Shown piece after piece: positions 1 through 11,833 of a stretch of DNA of 64,000 nt. Numbering within the stretch: position 1 is the stretch's first letter; the number at the start of each line of letters is the position of its first letter. Source of the stretch: Rosa chinensis (Eukaryota > Streptophyta > Magnoliopsida > Rosales > Rosaceae); contig NC_037090.1 of assembly GCF_002994745.2 (NCBI RefSeq), forward strand, positions 744,001-808,000, in the 5' to 3' direction. The notes below the pieces were generated by a model. That model was not told the DNA's origin. It did not search any database and saw nothing but the letters and a program-made list of their open reading frames with translations. The translations under genes were made by a program, and so were the position numbers.

Positions 1-3000
1 GTGTCTTTCCAATCTCATTTTATTAAACAATTTAAATCTTTGAACTATATGATTAAGAATTAAAAATTTAGGAGGGATATCAGCGATGATGAAGGGGAGT
101 ACTTGATTTATATTTTCATACTTCAAAATAGTTTTGGAACTGCTAGGGAGGCTTAGGAACTATTCCTAGACCTTTGCTATCCTATAAATGTTCAAAAGAG
201 GCAGAGAAGCTGCTGGTAATATTTATTTAAAGAATTGTAGAAAAGTTAATTCACATAAGTTTCATGCTTTTACTTATTAGTAAAGTAACTCAGCACATTG
301 ATATGATTACTCATATTAGTGGTTAGAGTTATTCAACCTTGGGCATTTATTTTCCGAAGATCGATCAACTCAAAGACTATTCAGCCAAAAGCAGTAATTG
401 TATGATGACCCTATAAGCAAACAAATCCAACAAAACAAAGTTTAATCGCTTTTAAGAGCCTGGAAAACCAATTTTTACATATGGCTCAATAAATTCGATA
501 GCTTTCCGAAGTTGAAGTAACTTATGTTGCAGAAGGTGCCACTGGGTACTTACAGATCTGTCTAAACCTCTAATTAATACTTTTCACTCCAAAACAAACT
601 ACAATAACACTACCAAACAAAACACAATAATCAGATCAATTCAATGCACAAAGACTAGTAGTAAAATACAAAGGAAATACCTCTGACCCAGAAGCAAAAA
701 TGTTTACTGGGGATAATAAAAAATAATACTAAGAGTTGAAATTAGCAGTTATAAGAGTCAAAATGAGGAAACTACCTTCTCTTATTTAGTACCTGCAGTT
801 CAGTTATCTGCAATGCCAGTTAGCTTCTTGCTTACAACAGTCACCTGCGAGCACACATAATTTCACATACTAATGGCTGACATTATGAACAACTTAGCGG
901 TCACATCATGAACATAAAAACATTTACTACATCCACATCCCTCTCTTATAGAAACAGAACATACTAATCACGTTTTGAGGAAAAATTTCACCTGTATTAA
1001 CAATATGATCGGTAAATATATTATACATTGCATTACTCATGCAAGCCAAGCAATAATACCATTTCAGTTTTTGTGTTTGTTTTGTTTTTTTGCCAAAAGT
1101 TAGGAAATGATCCACACAGCTGGGGTCAATGTTGGTCATGAGTTTAATAATGACTAATATAGCAAACATCAGGGGTAAGATCGATTATCACCTTTAACAC
1201 AAACACCATTAGTAACTCAAGACAGTGCTCAAGCTTTGTTGAACATTTAATTTTGGTTCCCCAAATGAAATTATGATAAGTGTGGAGCATCTTTAGTTTT
1301 GAATAATTGAAAAAGAGTTATGGTAAATTCTTCTAACCTTTTCTTAAGTACTGAGGTCTGAGGTGTATAACGTAAAAAAGGTTAGCATCATAAGTAAAGC
1401 TTCAAAAATAGTTGAGAAATAAACATTTACTGCTAATGAAGAACTAGATACGGAAAGGATTTAAAATGAACAGGTCCAAGAAACATGAAGCTGATGTTTA
1501 TGATCATTACCAGAAAACTATATCAGAAGCATATATTCACTCCCTCACTTCATTAGGTGAAGCAAAATCAAGACAACAATTCAAAATCTTATGGGTTTCT
1601 CAAGTAAAATGAACCCAGAAAAAAAATGCAAGTGAACATGTGATTGCTAATCACAGAAAGCAGGCCATGAAATTTACAAACCCAAACACAAAAACTTCAA
1701 ACAAATTTCTTTTCCATTTCTCTACTACATATCATCAGAATTAAATCAAAACCCATAATCAAGATTTCATTTTTCCTATTCCTTCACTTAGCCACTAACC
1801 AAACAGAGCTCCTCCACACACAATCAAATCCTCAAAACAGATTGAAGATAAAGCCGTAGCAAATGAAACCAATCCGAAAAATCAAAACTATTTGAACCCG
1901 ATAGCGATAGTGATTTGAATCAAAATAAGCGATCGATGGTAGGGGACCTTGTCTGCTAGACTCTCTCTGAAACGAGATTTGATTGGAAATAGCAGAAGAA
2001 AAGACGGGCAGTGAGTACTGGAATGATGTGATATTAATCATATTATTGATTGATCTCGCTATCACGATTAATTCTTACCCGCACATCCAATTTCTCCTCT
2101 TCTCCTCTCTACTCCTTCGCTCGCTGTCACAATCACTCTCTTATCTATCTCTGCACCCAAACAAACAGTCGGTCTCGCTATATCACAGTTCTTATCACCC
2201 AAACAAACGCATAATTAAGTTGGAGTTATAGCCTATAGGGTTCCTTCCACTGCACTAAAGTCGCTGCAGATTATATTGTACTGCCTAAATTGAACATTTC
2301 TGCACTAAACCATACCTAAATAAGGTGTCATATAGCAAAAGGAATCCCTTTTTCATAGCTTTCACATACCATTTTCATTTAGTGATAGGGGGACTATTGT
2401 AGGTTTTCACTTTTTCAGCAAAACGTACACCAAATATATAGAGACTTGCAAGGATTATGATATCAGAGGAAAAGGTGGAGTAAGCTTGTGACTCTGCATA
2501 GCTTTCACATGCCATTTTGATTCCGAGTAATGGAGCCTATTGCAGGAGAAGGATAGAGGCCAAAGTGGAATACGCTTTATTTTGTAATTGAAAAACAATT
2601 GGACCACTTCATGTGCTCATCAATATTTGCAAAGCTATTACTTAATTTGCCTTGGGACAAATTTGTTACATATCATTATCAAGTCTTTGTCATTTCACAT
2701 GATAAGTCTGTAAAGGATTATTGCCAGCAGTATCTAACAGCCACCTCTATGGGAAGATTAACAAAACTGAACAATGCGTAAAGTTGGTCCAAGTCAATGA
2801 AAATCAAAGAAGCTAATGAGCTAGACTTGCAAAATTTGAATTTGATTCTTTCATATTACTCCTACTTTCAGAACAAACTAATAATCAATTCCATTAGAAA
2901 TAAGAAATACAAGAGGTTACGATAAACATATGTTTAAATGCTCAGCTCTTATTTAATTGTAATACTGATCTGAACCTCTTGAGTTTCATAGCTAGACATG
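1..3000. other. Intergenic region with a possible minus-strand transcript
   Basis: No convincing complete gene is visible. On the minus strand a stretch near 450-557 follows an acceptor-like TTTAGACAG and reads open to a stop (ending ...IEPYVKIGFPGS). A second short piece near 785-854 also follows a CAG. A pyrimidine-rich, UTR-like stretch lies near 1830-1990. These could be exons of a poorly conserved minus-strand gene or a non-coding transcript; I do not recognise the peptide. A weak direct repeat around the phrase AGCTTTCACAT occurs near 2358 and 2500. The rest looks like ordinary AT-rich intergenic DNA. Confidence 0.25.
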
Positions 3001-3021
3001 CAACACCATTCACTCAAGACA

Positions 3022-5352
3022 CTAAACAAGAGGTGACACTACAATGGGGCTCCTGACATGGTACTTTCCATTTTCTTCCACCCAAACAAGTTCACCAAAT
3101 GACACATTTCCTTTCTTTTCTCCCTTGTAATTTATAGTAAGAGTGTAGCTTCGCTTCTCATATGTCTCTGAAAAGAACAATGTCTCCGGTGACACTGTTA
3201 TTGTAGAGCCCTTTGGAGCTGTCACCGAAGCCTTGTACTTAGCTGCACCATCTCCCACATTTGTTACTATCCTCTGAAATTTTTGGATCCTTAGTTTCCT
3301 TGTGTGATGACGAGGATCATACAAAGCAATGAAGGAGGGATAGTTCAGATCAGAAGATGGGTTAGAACAATCATAGGCACGTGATCTAGTGATGGCTAAG
3401 ATTTGCTTCCGGGTAAAATTTGTGGAGCACAAGAGATTGACATAGTCTTGTGGGGTTGCATCATATATCAAACCGGGTTCAAGTGCTCTATTAGGATCAA
3501 TCTGGCCTGCTCCCATAGCTAGAGGTGTAGCAAAGTTGAAATTGTCACCATTGTCACGAATCGGATTCTGAGTATTGTCTAATGGGTTGGCTGTGGTGAC
3601 CAAAGCAGACCTAATGGCAGCTGCACTCCATTCAGGGTGTGCACCTTTCAGTAGAGCAGCTACGCCTGAGGCATGAGGGCAAGACATGGATGTTCCAGAT
3701 ATCAAATTATAGCCACTTGGTAACATCACATTTCGACCAATTCTGGCAGCTTCTACATTCGGAGGCCAGGCAGCCAAAACTAATGACCCCGGTGCCATTA
3801 TGTCCGGCTTCAAGATACCCGGATAACTTGATGAAGGACCTCTTGAAGAATAAAATGCAGCAGCCGGTGCAGGCTTTGTCCCAACGAATGTTTGTTGGAA
3901 TGTCATGCTAACGATAGGTTCAGCACTCTTTGCATATTTGAATAGAGCTGGTGCATCATCTGGACTTACCACAACAATAGGAGCTCTAACACGTCCTAAT
4001 TCATGAATATAAGGATCGTTCGAAATAAAGACAGCTCCAAGCACTTCTGCAGCAATGATATGAGATATTTGACCATAGATATCCGAAATGTCATCACATA
4101 TGAGGATTGCATTGGGGCCAGTATACAATAGTTCTGTGTCGTTGCAAGCTGATAATGTCTTGTTGTAAACCAGTGGAAGCTTATTTATCAGAGCATTTAC
4201 TGGGAACAAGGTAAATCCAGGAACGGTTAAACCATTACCAAGACTTAATGTTCCACCAAATGAGCGGTCAATCGTGCCAGCTGCAACAGTCAGGGCCCAA
4301 GGGATGCCATTGTGCAATTTCCCAAGGCCATTTGTGCCTTCATTTCCGGCTGAAGATGAAACTACTACATTCTTCTCCATAGCGGCAAAGGATGCTATTG
4401 CTACGGGATCCTCGTACAATGGCGTGTCATCAAAGCCCAGTGAGATTGAAATAACATCCACACCATCCGCAATAGCTTGGTCCATGCCTGCTAGAACATC
4501 AGAGGCATATCTACCTTCATCCCAAAGGACCTTGTACATGGCAACCCTGGAACGTGGTGCTACACCTCTAGCTGTTCCTTTAGCATAACCGAAATAAGAT
4601 GCCCCATTCACGAAGTTCCCTGCAGCGGTCGAGGATGTGTGAGTCCCATGGCCTTCAGAGTCTCTAGCAGAGTTCATGCTAAGTGTGACACCGGGGTTTG
4701 CAGCCCTCACACCCTTGTTAAAGTATCTTGCTCCTATTAATTTGTTGTTACACAAAGAGGCATTGAACTCTTGTCCAACCTCACATCTTCCCTTCCACTT
4801 AGCTGGAATGTTCTTGGTCAGACCATCATCTCTGAAGCTTTCGCTCTCTGGCCAGATCCCACTATCAATGACACCAACAATGATGTCTTCACCATAATTC
4901 GAAGCAGGTAACAAACCTGTGGAAGGGTTGAGGGAGAGGAATGTAGTGGTATGGGTGGTGTCAACTGTGACTTTTTTGTCATTATAAGCTGAAACAAAAC
5001 CCGGGGACTTTTTGAGGGTCTCGAGTTCATCTACAGACAGAAATGCAGAAAAACCATGCAATGCATTATCATAGGTGTATAAAAGGGATGGTGAGAAGCT
5101 GTGGCTATCGGATGAGGTTTGAATTTCTGTTTTGAAGGAATCAACAATGGAGGTATACCAATGTTGATGGCTAGTGAAGAATTTGGGCATGAAAGACTTG
5201 TCCATGTGGACAATATAAGTGGATCTCTCTGCCAAAGAAGTGTTAACATGGAGAGCCAACAGAAAAAGCTGAAGAGCATAGAAAATGCAAGGAAGAGGAA
5301 CACCACAATTGATCCCCATGTTTCTTTTGCAACTAGAGCTTTGCTTGGGCAT
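3022..5352 (-). CDS. Subtilisin-like serine protease, SBT1 type (intact)
   Basis: Secreted plant subtilase (peptidase S8A), 776 aa in a single exon, as is usual for the SBT1 subfamily. It should cleave extracellular proteins or peptides in the apoplast. Visible order: hydrophobic signal peptide, I9 inhibitor prodomain (about 45-130), then the catalytic domain with Asp163 in VIDSGIWPES, His236 in GHGTHTSSTAAG, oxyanion Asn337 in SSAGNEG and Ser555 in SGTSMSCPHASG. A protease-associated insertion lies between Asn and Ser, and a fibronectin-like C-terminus ends SPIVVSPLV. All catalytic residues are present. Met12 aligns with the start of the paralogue at 27898 and would give a cleaner signal peptide, so the true start may be 5319. 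A TATA-like TATATATA lies just upstream, near 5377-5386. Closest subgroup by eye is SBT1.9-like; that assignment is inference. Confidence 0.93.
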   Translation of the reverse strand: MPKQSSSCKRNMGINCGVPLPCIFYALQLFLLALHVNTSLAERSTYIVHMDKSFMPKFFTSHQHWYTSIVDSFKTEIQTSSDSHSFSPSLLYTYDNALHGFSAFLSVDELETLKKSPGFVSAYNDKKVTVDTTHTTTFLSLNPSTGLLPASNYGEDIIVGVIDSGIWPESESFRDDGLTKNIPAKWKGRCEVGQEFNASLCNNKLIGARYFNKGVRAANPGVTLSMNSARDSEGHGTHTSSTAAGNFVNGASYFGYAKGTARGVAPRSRVAMYKVLWDEGRYASDVLAGMDQAIADGVDVISISLGFDDTPLYEDPVAIASFAAMEKNVVVSSSAGNEGTNGLGKLHNGIPWALTVAAGTIDRSFGGTLSLGNGLTVPGFTLFPVNALINKLPLVYNKTLSACNDTELLYTGPNAILICDDISDIYGQISHIIAAEVLGAVFISNDPYIHELGRVRAPIVVVSPDDAPALFKYAKSAEPIVSMTFQQTFVGTKPAPAAAFYSSRGPSSSYPGILKPDIMAPGSLVLAAWPPNVEAARIGRNVMLPSGYNLISGTSMSCPHASGVAALLKGAHPEWSAAAIRSALVTTANPLDNTQNPIRDNGDNFNFATPLAMGAGQIDPNRALEPGLIYDATPQDYVNLLCSTNFTRKQILAITRSRAYDCSNPSSDLNYPSFIALYDPRHHTRKLRIQKFQRIVTNVGDGAAKYKASVTAPKGSTITVSPETLFFSETYEKRSYTLTINYKGEKKGNVSFGELVWVEENGKYHVRSPIVVSPLV

Positions 5353-5376
5353 GCATATGCATTATGAGCTTCTTGA

Positions 5377-5386
5377 TATATATAAG
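5377..5386 (-). promoter_or_regulatory. TATA box of the subtilase gene
   Basis: A TATATATA-type box sits about 25-35 bases upstream of the first ATG on the minus strand, implying a very short 5'UTR or use of the downstream Met12. Confidence 0.45.
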
Positions 5387-5481
5387 GGCATAAAGGCTAT
5401 GAATATGGGATATTGATGAGACTATGAAAAAAAAAGAAATGAAAATGAAAATTAGCTTGGTCCCATGGGAATGTGGAAATG

Positions 5482-6386
5482 CTAGGCTCACACTCAGACT
5501 GGGGGTGGATTAGCCACACGCAGCCACGTGTAAGCTTCAGGTAATTTGTTGCCTCGTTTTACGTATTGAAACACTGGAATATTAAATACACAAATGCGAA
5601 ATTGTTATTTCCCGCTTATACCCCTTCAATTTTTCTCTCTCCATTCTCTTCTGAGTTCTGACACTACCTCCTTCACTTCCCATGTCCAACGCCTCCTTAT
5701 TCATCATGTTTTTGGGTTTTGGCATCTATACTCCATTTTGGTTCGTACTTTGAAGATGCCTTGAACTGAGTTTTGGATTTTTCCCAAGAAGCCTATATGG
5801 ATTTCTACATATCGATCTCTCTTCAGTAAGAATTACAGTCTGGACTTAAACATTACAGTTTGAATCACAGATTTTTTTAGTATCAACTATATAGTCAGTG
5901 CCACTTGGTCATAAGCAAATCCTCAGTAACGAAATTTGATTCTTAGCAACCCAAATAGTTAAAAATTTAAATTCATCCCTAATTACTGGTCTATCAAATT
6001 AAAATCAAGCTATATATTCAACAGCAAATACTCAAATCTATTACTAAAGAACACAACTTAATTTACGTAAATACTTGCACCATGGCACGTCGATGGATTC
6101 GAGACCATTGAAGTCGGTGCGGCAAACGGGGTCGTAAGGCAAGACGCAGACGAACCTGCGGGAGTTTAAATGACGAAGGCGAGGAGGAGGAGGCAGGGCC
6201 AGACAGGTCAAATTCGAGTCAAGTAGTTGATGACTCAGGTGGTGAAGAAAGAGATGGGCAAATGTTTTTTAGTTTTGAAATCGTCAGAGGCAATGTCGTC
6301 GGTTTTGGCGTCGGGGTGAGGAGAGGACGCGCTGGAGCATTTCGGTTGGATTTTTCTGCCCAGCTTTGTGATTTCTGCAAGTCTGA

Positions 6387-6424
<38 letters not shown>

Positions 6425-6529
6425 AGATAGTTTGCAGGGGTATAAGCGGAAAATAACAATTTTGCATTTGTGTATTTAATATTCAGTGTTTCAATACGTA
6501 CGAGGCTACACGTATGAGTGTGAGCCTAG
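5482..6529. mobile_element. Inverted-repeat (TIR) element, ~1.05 kb
   Basis: The left arm 5482-5624 and right arm 6437-6529 are reverse complements over about 90 bp, starting CTAGGCTCACACTCA and ending at CGCTTATACCCC; the left arm has about 50 extra bases. No transposase is encoded. No exact target duplication was found, and the similarity may extend a few bases further out on both sides. The interior holds a GA microsatellite (about 6390-6421) and, on the minus strand at about 6060-6230, an open stretch with protein-like character (contains VLPYDPVCRTDFNGLES), which may be a captured exon. A non-autonomous Mutator-like element is the best guess. Confidence 0.6.
6390..6421. repeat. (GA)n microsatellite
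   Basis: An uninterrupted GA/AG dinucleotide run inside the inverted-repeat element. Confidence 0.9.
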
Positions 6530-6530
6530 G

Positions 6531-8219
6531 ATTAATTCCTCGGGAATCACAACGTTGTTTAGCTATCAATAATTGGACTAGATGAAGACAGTCAAAGAGT
6601 TCAATGATAAGACATAAAGTATTCCAGCAGTAATACAAGTCATATATAGAAAGTTGGAGATGTCTAGAATACAACCGACGTAACTTACGCCTTAGACGGT
6701 CGTTATGACGGAGGGGTATTCTTGATAATTCCACGCGCTGGTAAGGTTAAAAAACAAAACATTTTGACTGTGACCCTTCCCTCTCACGTGACACATCCCT
6801 ACTGCTAGTAATTCATCTCTAGCTTCCATAGTTTCATTCATCGACTTGAAGATGGTATCAGAGATTCAGTTCTTGGTACTGGACGCATTTAGATTTCTGG
6901 ACATTCGCTTGCCCAAAACATTACCGCATCGAAATTGATTGAATCTGGTTCGGGTTCGACAGCTAGATTAATAAAGAGGCTCGCTTTGGTCGATGAGATG
7001 TCAGTACACCTGACTGGGATTTAATTGTATAACTGTGTTGATCTTTTTCGTCTCCATCTTTGTAAGTTATATTTGGGTTTATCAGTGTTTTTTTCGACTA
7101 GTATTTGGGTGTTGGATTTGCTCAAGCAATCGTCACTTTTGTTGAAAGGGAACTTGGGTATAAGCCCGCAGAACAGCTCTGCAACGACTTAGCTTGATTA
7201 ATTCATAGGACCCATAGGTAGGTGATTTCTATTCCGGAATTATGAGGACAAATTGATCGTGGGTGGAAATCCTTCTCGCCTTTTGTTAGTTTAGATGAAT
7301 CAAATCAATCTGATACATTTGATTCAATTTAGACCATCATATGAATCAACTCAATCTCATCTCTTATCTTCTTCCTAGTTCGTTCCAATTATAGTGAAAA
7401 TAATGGATCAAATATGGAGAAGTGTAAGTCATAATCACATCCAAATTGAATTGCATGTCGGAGATTGAGATATTAATGTTTCTTTGATTTTGGATACTCT
7501 GCAATTTTATCAGAGCCTCCATCTAAATCAAAACCAACCCAATATTAATAGAGAAAAAATAAAACTCCTTATGCAGAAGAACGATGTTATAGAAAGGAGT
7601 CAAAGGACCTAATACAAGGAGAAGAAAGAGAAGCCAAAGAAGAAGTATAGTCAAGAGAAGAGAAGAGGAAGCTGATCTGGGAACCAAAAACGCTGGGTTT
7701 GGTATAGAGAAGAAAGAAGACAGAAAGTGAATCATGGCATTAGACGGCCGCGAGTAGACATGAGGCTATATGAAAGGAAGTAAAAGATGAGGAGAGGATC
7801 AGTTCCCCTCTAATATTGTCGTCTTCTGTGACATGTTTTTTACCGTAACACCCGTAAGTTTTAGCTCATAACGTCCGTGAGTATGCAATTACTGATTACC
7901 CCAACTTATTCCAAATTAGTGGATATGCTTGCGCCACCTATGCCCTTATCAGTGGCTGTAAGTTAGAGCCAGCGCATTCCAGCCTCCTCCATAGAAAGTT
8001 AGAAACGACACCTAAAACGTTAAATTAGAAAAGGAAATCATTTTGTCTAGACTCAATAATTCTTAACAGCCAACTGATATACAGATAAACTGTGGCACAC
8101 AGAAAGAACCTTGAAATTACGGATGCCCATTCACCACAAAAGTATTAGCCTGGAAGACTGGTAATCATCAACCCATGCATGCATGTAATTGAATGGTGTA
8201 GACAGAGACTGGAAGGCCA
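6531..8219. other. Intergenic, no gene recognised
   Basis: Moderately AT-rich sequence with no supported coding region. Position 6853 has TGGTATCAGAG, which resembles a retrotransposon primer-binding site, but no flanking LTR could be recognised. A basic/hydrophobic ORF at 7523-7735 on the minus strand is low complexity and not credible. Confidence 0.4.
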
Positions 8220-10540
8220 GCGGCGGAGCTAAGAATTTTACTTTGGGGGGGGGGGGGTGGTCTGATAATAGAGGACTAGATTTAGAATTTTAATTATTTA
8301 TTTTAGTTAACTATATGTTAAATGTAGTATTTTTGTAGATTATTTTTCATCATGATACTCATAAATAAATAATTGAATACTTTAGAGAGCTAAATCTACA
8401 AAATCTTATAAAACCATATCTGTTTAATCAAGAATGAATTTCAAAAAATTTAGTTCCACACCATTGTAATCGCGGACTCGAAATAAAAAGTAAAGGCACA
8501 AAATTGACAGAAAACTTCTCATTCAAAACCATTAAAAACCCTAACATCTATTGCATATTATATATTTCGTTTTATTAATCGGGGTCGTCTTGGGTACATT
8601 GATGTATGCAATACCCTTATTTTTTTAATTTTTTTTAACTTTTAGTAAATTAATATAGTGGAAACCAACTGAACTGGTCAACATGTTACCCAATTAAATA
8701 TCGACATGTGTCATTTTTAAAAATAAAATTTACCATATTAACAACACACTCTTTCTTGATATGTAATATTGTTAAAAATCATGTAACAAGTATTGTCAAA
8801 ATAATAAATTACACATAGTTGAACTACAATTACGATTTATGACAACAGTTGTTGTGGTTCTTGTAATTGAGTGGTCAAAAATGTAAATATCATATTTAGA
8901 CAACTTTTATCAAATTTAGAACCTTGATTATCAAGTGGAGAAGCTCCTTACAATACTAAGTTTTTACATATCTTTTGGTCTAATTTTAATTTTACCATGT
9001 TTACAACACAAATGTTGTCGGAATTGTAAAATGGTTGGTAATCTTGTAAATGGTATAGTTTTTGAAGTAGTTACTACAATCAGAACAAAATTTACCGCTT
9101 TTACACCAATAGTTGCGAGTTATGGTAAAATATGTAGTGATTGAGTAATTATTCCATTAATGATAAAAATATAACGATTTACCCCTTTGACAACAAATTT
9201 GTTGTTGCACTTGTTAAATTGTCCATAAATTAGTACATTAGTTTAGGTTGAGTAATTACTATAAATAGGACAAAAGTTACCGCTTTTACATCAATTTTTG
9301 TGATTGGGGTAAGATGTGTAGCCATTGTAGTAATAATTTCATTAATGATAAAAAGATAAAGATTTACCACTCTGACAACAAATTTGTTGTCATACTTGTT
9401 AAATTGTCCATAAATTAGTACATTAGTTTAAGTGGAGTAATTACTATAATTAGAACAAAATTTTTCATTTTTTTGTCAATTGTTGGAATTTGTGGTAAAT
9501 TACGTCGATTAAGAGTAATTACTAATTCGACGATGGACATTACACCATATATTACTTTCATTACGCAAGGGAGAACGTTATTACACAAATGAGGACGGGT
9601 AAAGCTATGGACATTAACATTTCTCATACATGTTCTATTTTATATAATATTTACCACTCTGAGGACTCATGTAACCACTTTGAGGACACATGTGGTAATT
9701 AGAAAAAAAAATCCTCATTAAAGTAAATAAGGTCTTCGTTAGAGTAAAGTATGTTCTCATTTGAGTAATTAAGTCCTAAAAGTGGTAATTGTAATAGGTT
9801 CTCATTAGAGTAAATTAGATTCTCATTTGAGTAAATAAGTCCTAAAGTAGGTTCTCATTTGACTACATTTAAAACAAATATTATTTATTTTTACACTAAT
9901 TGTTGTGGTTGTCATAAAATTAAATGCATGTAAAAAGAATTATATTTGGTTAAGGAAACTACTAATGATATAATTAATTGGTAATAAAGACTACTTAACT
10001 AATACTAATTTTGCAAACTTAGGTTAGAAGGTTTTGTTTTTAATAAGGAAAAAGCATAATTTTCAATTGTGTAATTGTCCATTAATAACAAGCATTAATC
10101 AAACATTAATTCACTAATAATAAAATTAATTAGTAATATAGACTATTTAACTAATAGTAATTCGGTGAACTTAGGATAGAAAGTTCTTTTAATTTTTTTT
10201 AAAAAGGAAAAATCATAATTGTGAATTGTCAATTGATAATTAAATATTAATTGGCTTTATTGTTTTCAATTCAATTAATAGTTTGTATTAACATTTTTGC
10301 ATAATTAGAAAGGCTAAGCAGCTAAGGGCTAAACAAGTTACCAATTTGCTAAATATTTTGAACCATTAGATATATTACTAATCCAATGGTCTAAAATATT
10401 TAACAAAATGAGGGTATGGCAAACACCAAGATACCCAAGAATTCTCCCTATAACTAATTGTTAATTATTTTTAGTTAATCAATTTCAATTCAATAAAATA
10501 TTATATATAGAATAGTAATCAGGGGGACATTTATGGCTGT
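8220..10540. repeat. AT-rich transposon-derived tract with internal direct repeats
   Basis: Begins with a GGCGGAGCTAAG...GGGGGG motif and runs as very AT-rich DNA. Units of about 184 bp repeat imperfectly at 9071, 9255 and 9440 (shared TTACTATAAT and CCGCTTTTACA). The phrase GGTTCTCATTTGAGTAAATAAGTCC recurs between 9660 and 9860. Blocks at about 9950-10090 and 10105-10245 are a second direct duplication. A hairpin follows at 10347-10405. No coding capacity was seen. Probably one or more decayed non-autonomous elements. Confidence 0.5.
10347..10405. repeat. Imperfect hairpin, 25-bp arms
   Basis: Arms 10347-10371 and 10381-10405 are complementary apart from a few mismatches (TGCTAAATATTTTGAACCAT against its inverse), with a 9-base loop. 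Probably the end structure of a MITE. Confidence 0.7.
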
Positions 10541-10552
10541 TTTCTTTCTCTT

Positions 10553-11250
10553 ACCTAGCAAGTGGCACATGGTAGTGTGGGATTGGGTTTGGGGGAGGAA
10601 GGGAAAGGGCCCCTGTGGAAGACTATCAACAATACCATCTGAAAGCTTTGAAGAAAAAGAAAAGGCTTTTGACTAAGACTGAAAATTAATGTTGATGGGG
10701 CTTTTAGGCTGGAAGTGAATGTACTGGGGTGGTGGTTAGAGATGATTTGGGCACAGGTATTGCTGCTATTGCAAGGCATTTTTTGTTTCCACACTTGGCT
10801 ATTAATATGGAAGTCGAGACGTGTAGAGCTGACATTCTTCTTGGTATATACCAAGGTTGGATGGAAATTGACATTGAAAGCGACTCTGCCATTCTAATTG
10901 CTGCTCTCAATTGTGAGGAGGAGAATTTTCGGAGGTAAGTCAGGTTTTGGATGATTGTAAAGATTACTTAACTGCTTTTCAATCATTTAAAATCGACATA
11001 TTTACCGTGAAGCAAATAGTGTAGCACATAAACTTGCTCATCTTGCTAGTGTTGATTGCTTAGATGATGCTTGGTTAGATGAGACTCCTGCTATTATTCA
11101 TAATGTACTCTACGAGGATTATTATAATTGTTCTAATGTACCACGAGGTTAAGGTTTTATGTCCCTCCATTGCAAAATTTTATTTCAATAAATGAAACCG
11201 GGCGTGGAGCTGAACCTAGTTCAAACTCCTATTTCATAAAAAATAATATA
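10553..11250 (+). pseudogene. LINE 3' end with RNase H-like domain (RVT_3), degraded
   Basis: The plus strand reads KINVDGAF, then after a +1 shift GVVVRDDLGTGIAAIARH, then ETCRADILLGI and EIDIESDSAIL. After another disruption it reads REANSVAHKLAHLAS. This is the typical order of the C-terminal RNase H domain of plant L1-type non-LTR retrotransposons and RNase H-like proteins. A 3' segment with AATAAATGAAACCGGGCGTGG and an A-rich tail ends near 11250, matching a LINE 3'UTR. The reverse transcriptase is missing, so this is a 5'-truncated, frameshifted copy. Confidence 0.75.
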
Positions 11251-11833
11251 ATAACGGGACCTGTTGTGGTCTTCCCTCCACTAAATCAAGATGTTTATAG
11301 GTTGAGTTCTATGGTTTAGATGGAAACTTGGTTCTTATGGCTTCGAAAAATTATGAAAAAATTTGCGTTGTGATTTTTGTGTTCCGTTAATTTGGGTGTT
11401 TAAAAATTATTATTTGAGGGTTGAAAATTTTTTGATGAGAAAACAAAAACATGGGATTTTGGCCAAATATCGTGTGCGTTCAGGTCAGGTCAGTCTCTAT
11501 TCGAGTATTCTCTCCACGGATGGCAGCACCCCCAACGAGGACGTTTTCTGACTAATCGGCGTCCCTTGGTTGTTTGGCAGCAAATGGATTGACTGTTTGG
11601 TTGGTCTGACTTCCAAGACGTTTACGTTGGTTTGGATAGATGGATTGGTTCGCACCCTCATTGCTGGCAGGTTGATGACACGGTGGATGCTAGCGTCTTC
11701 TCTCTGCCTGGGTCGTCTGGTGGTACGAGAGTCAGGAGTTCTCTGGTTTCGTGGTGCAGGTCGACCGGAGGCGTGGTGGCAGTTTGGTGCGGTGGTGGTA
11801 GTATCACATACACTATTTCTTTGGCTACAAGGC
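11251..11833. other. Transposon-like GC-richer segment, unassigned
   Basis: Overlapping frames are open on both strands between 11497 and 11953, but no protein family is recognisable. The composition is unlike the AT-rich surroundings and resembles LINE 5' regions. It is the target into which the solo LTR at 11834 inserted; its continuation resumes at 13252. Confidence 0.35.

Noticed and set aside
907..1169. 80-aa minus-strand frame
   Set aside because: No similarity to known proteins, no start or splice context; typical chance frame in AT-rich DNA.
4274..4588. 104-aa plus-strand frame, identical in 23734-24048
   Set aside because: Antisense of the subtilase catalytic domain; identity reflects the near-identical parent sequences, not a separate gene.
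6853..6863. TGGTATCAGAG resembling a tRNA-Met primer-binding site
   Set aside because: No LTR ending in CA directly before it and no gag after it; probably chance or a very old remnant.
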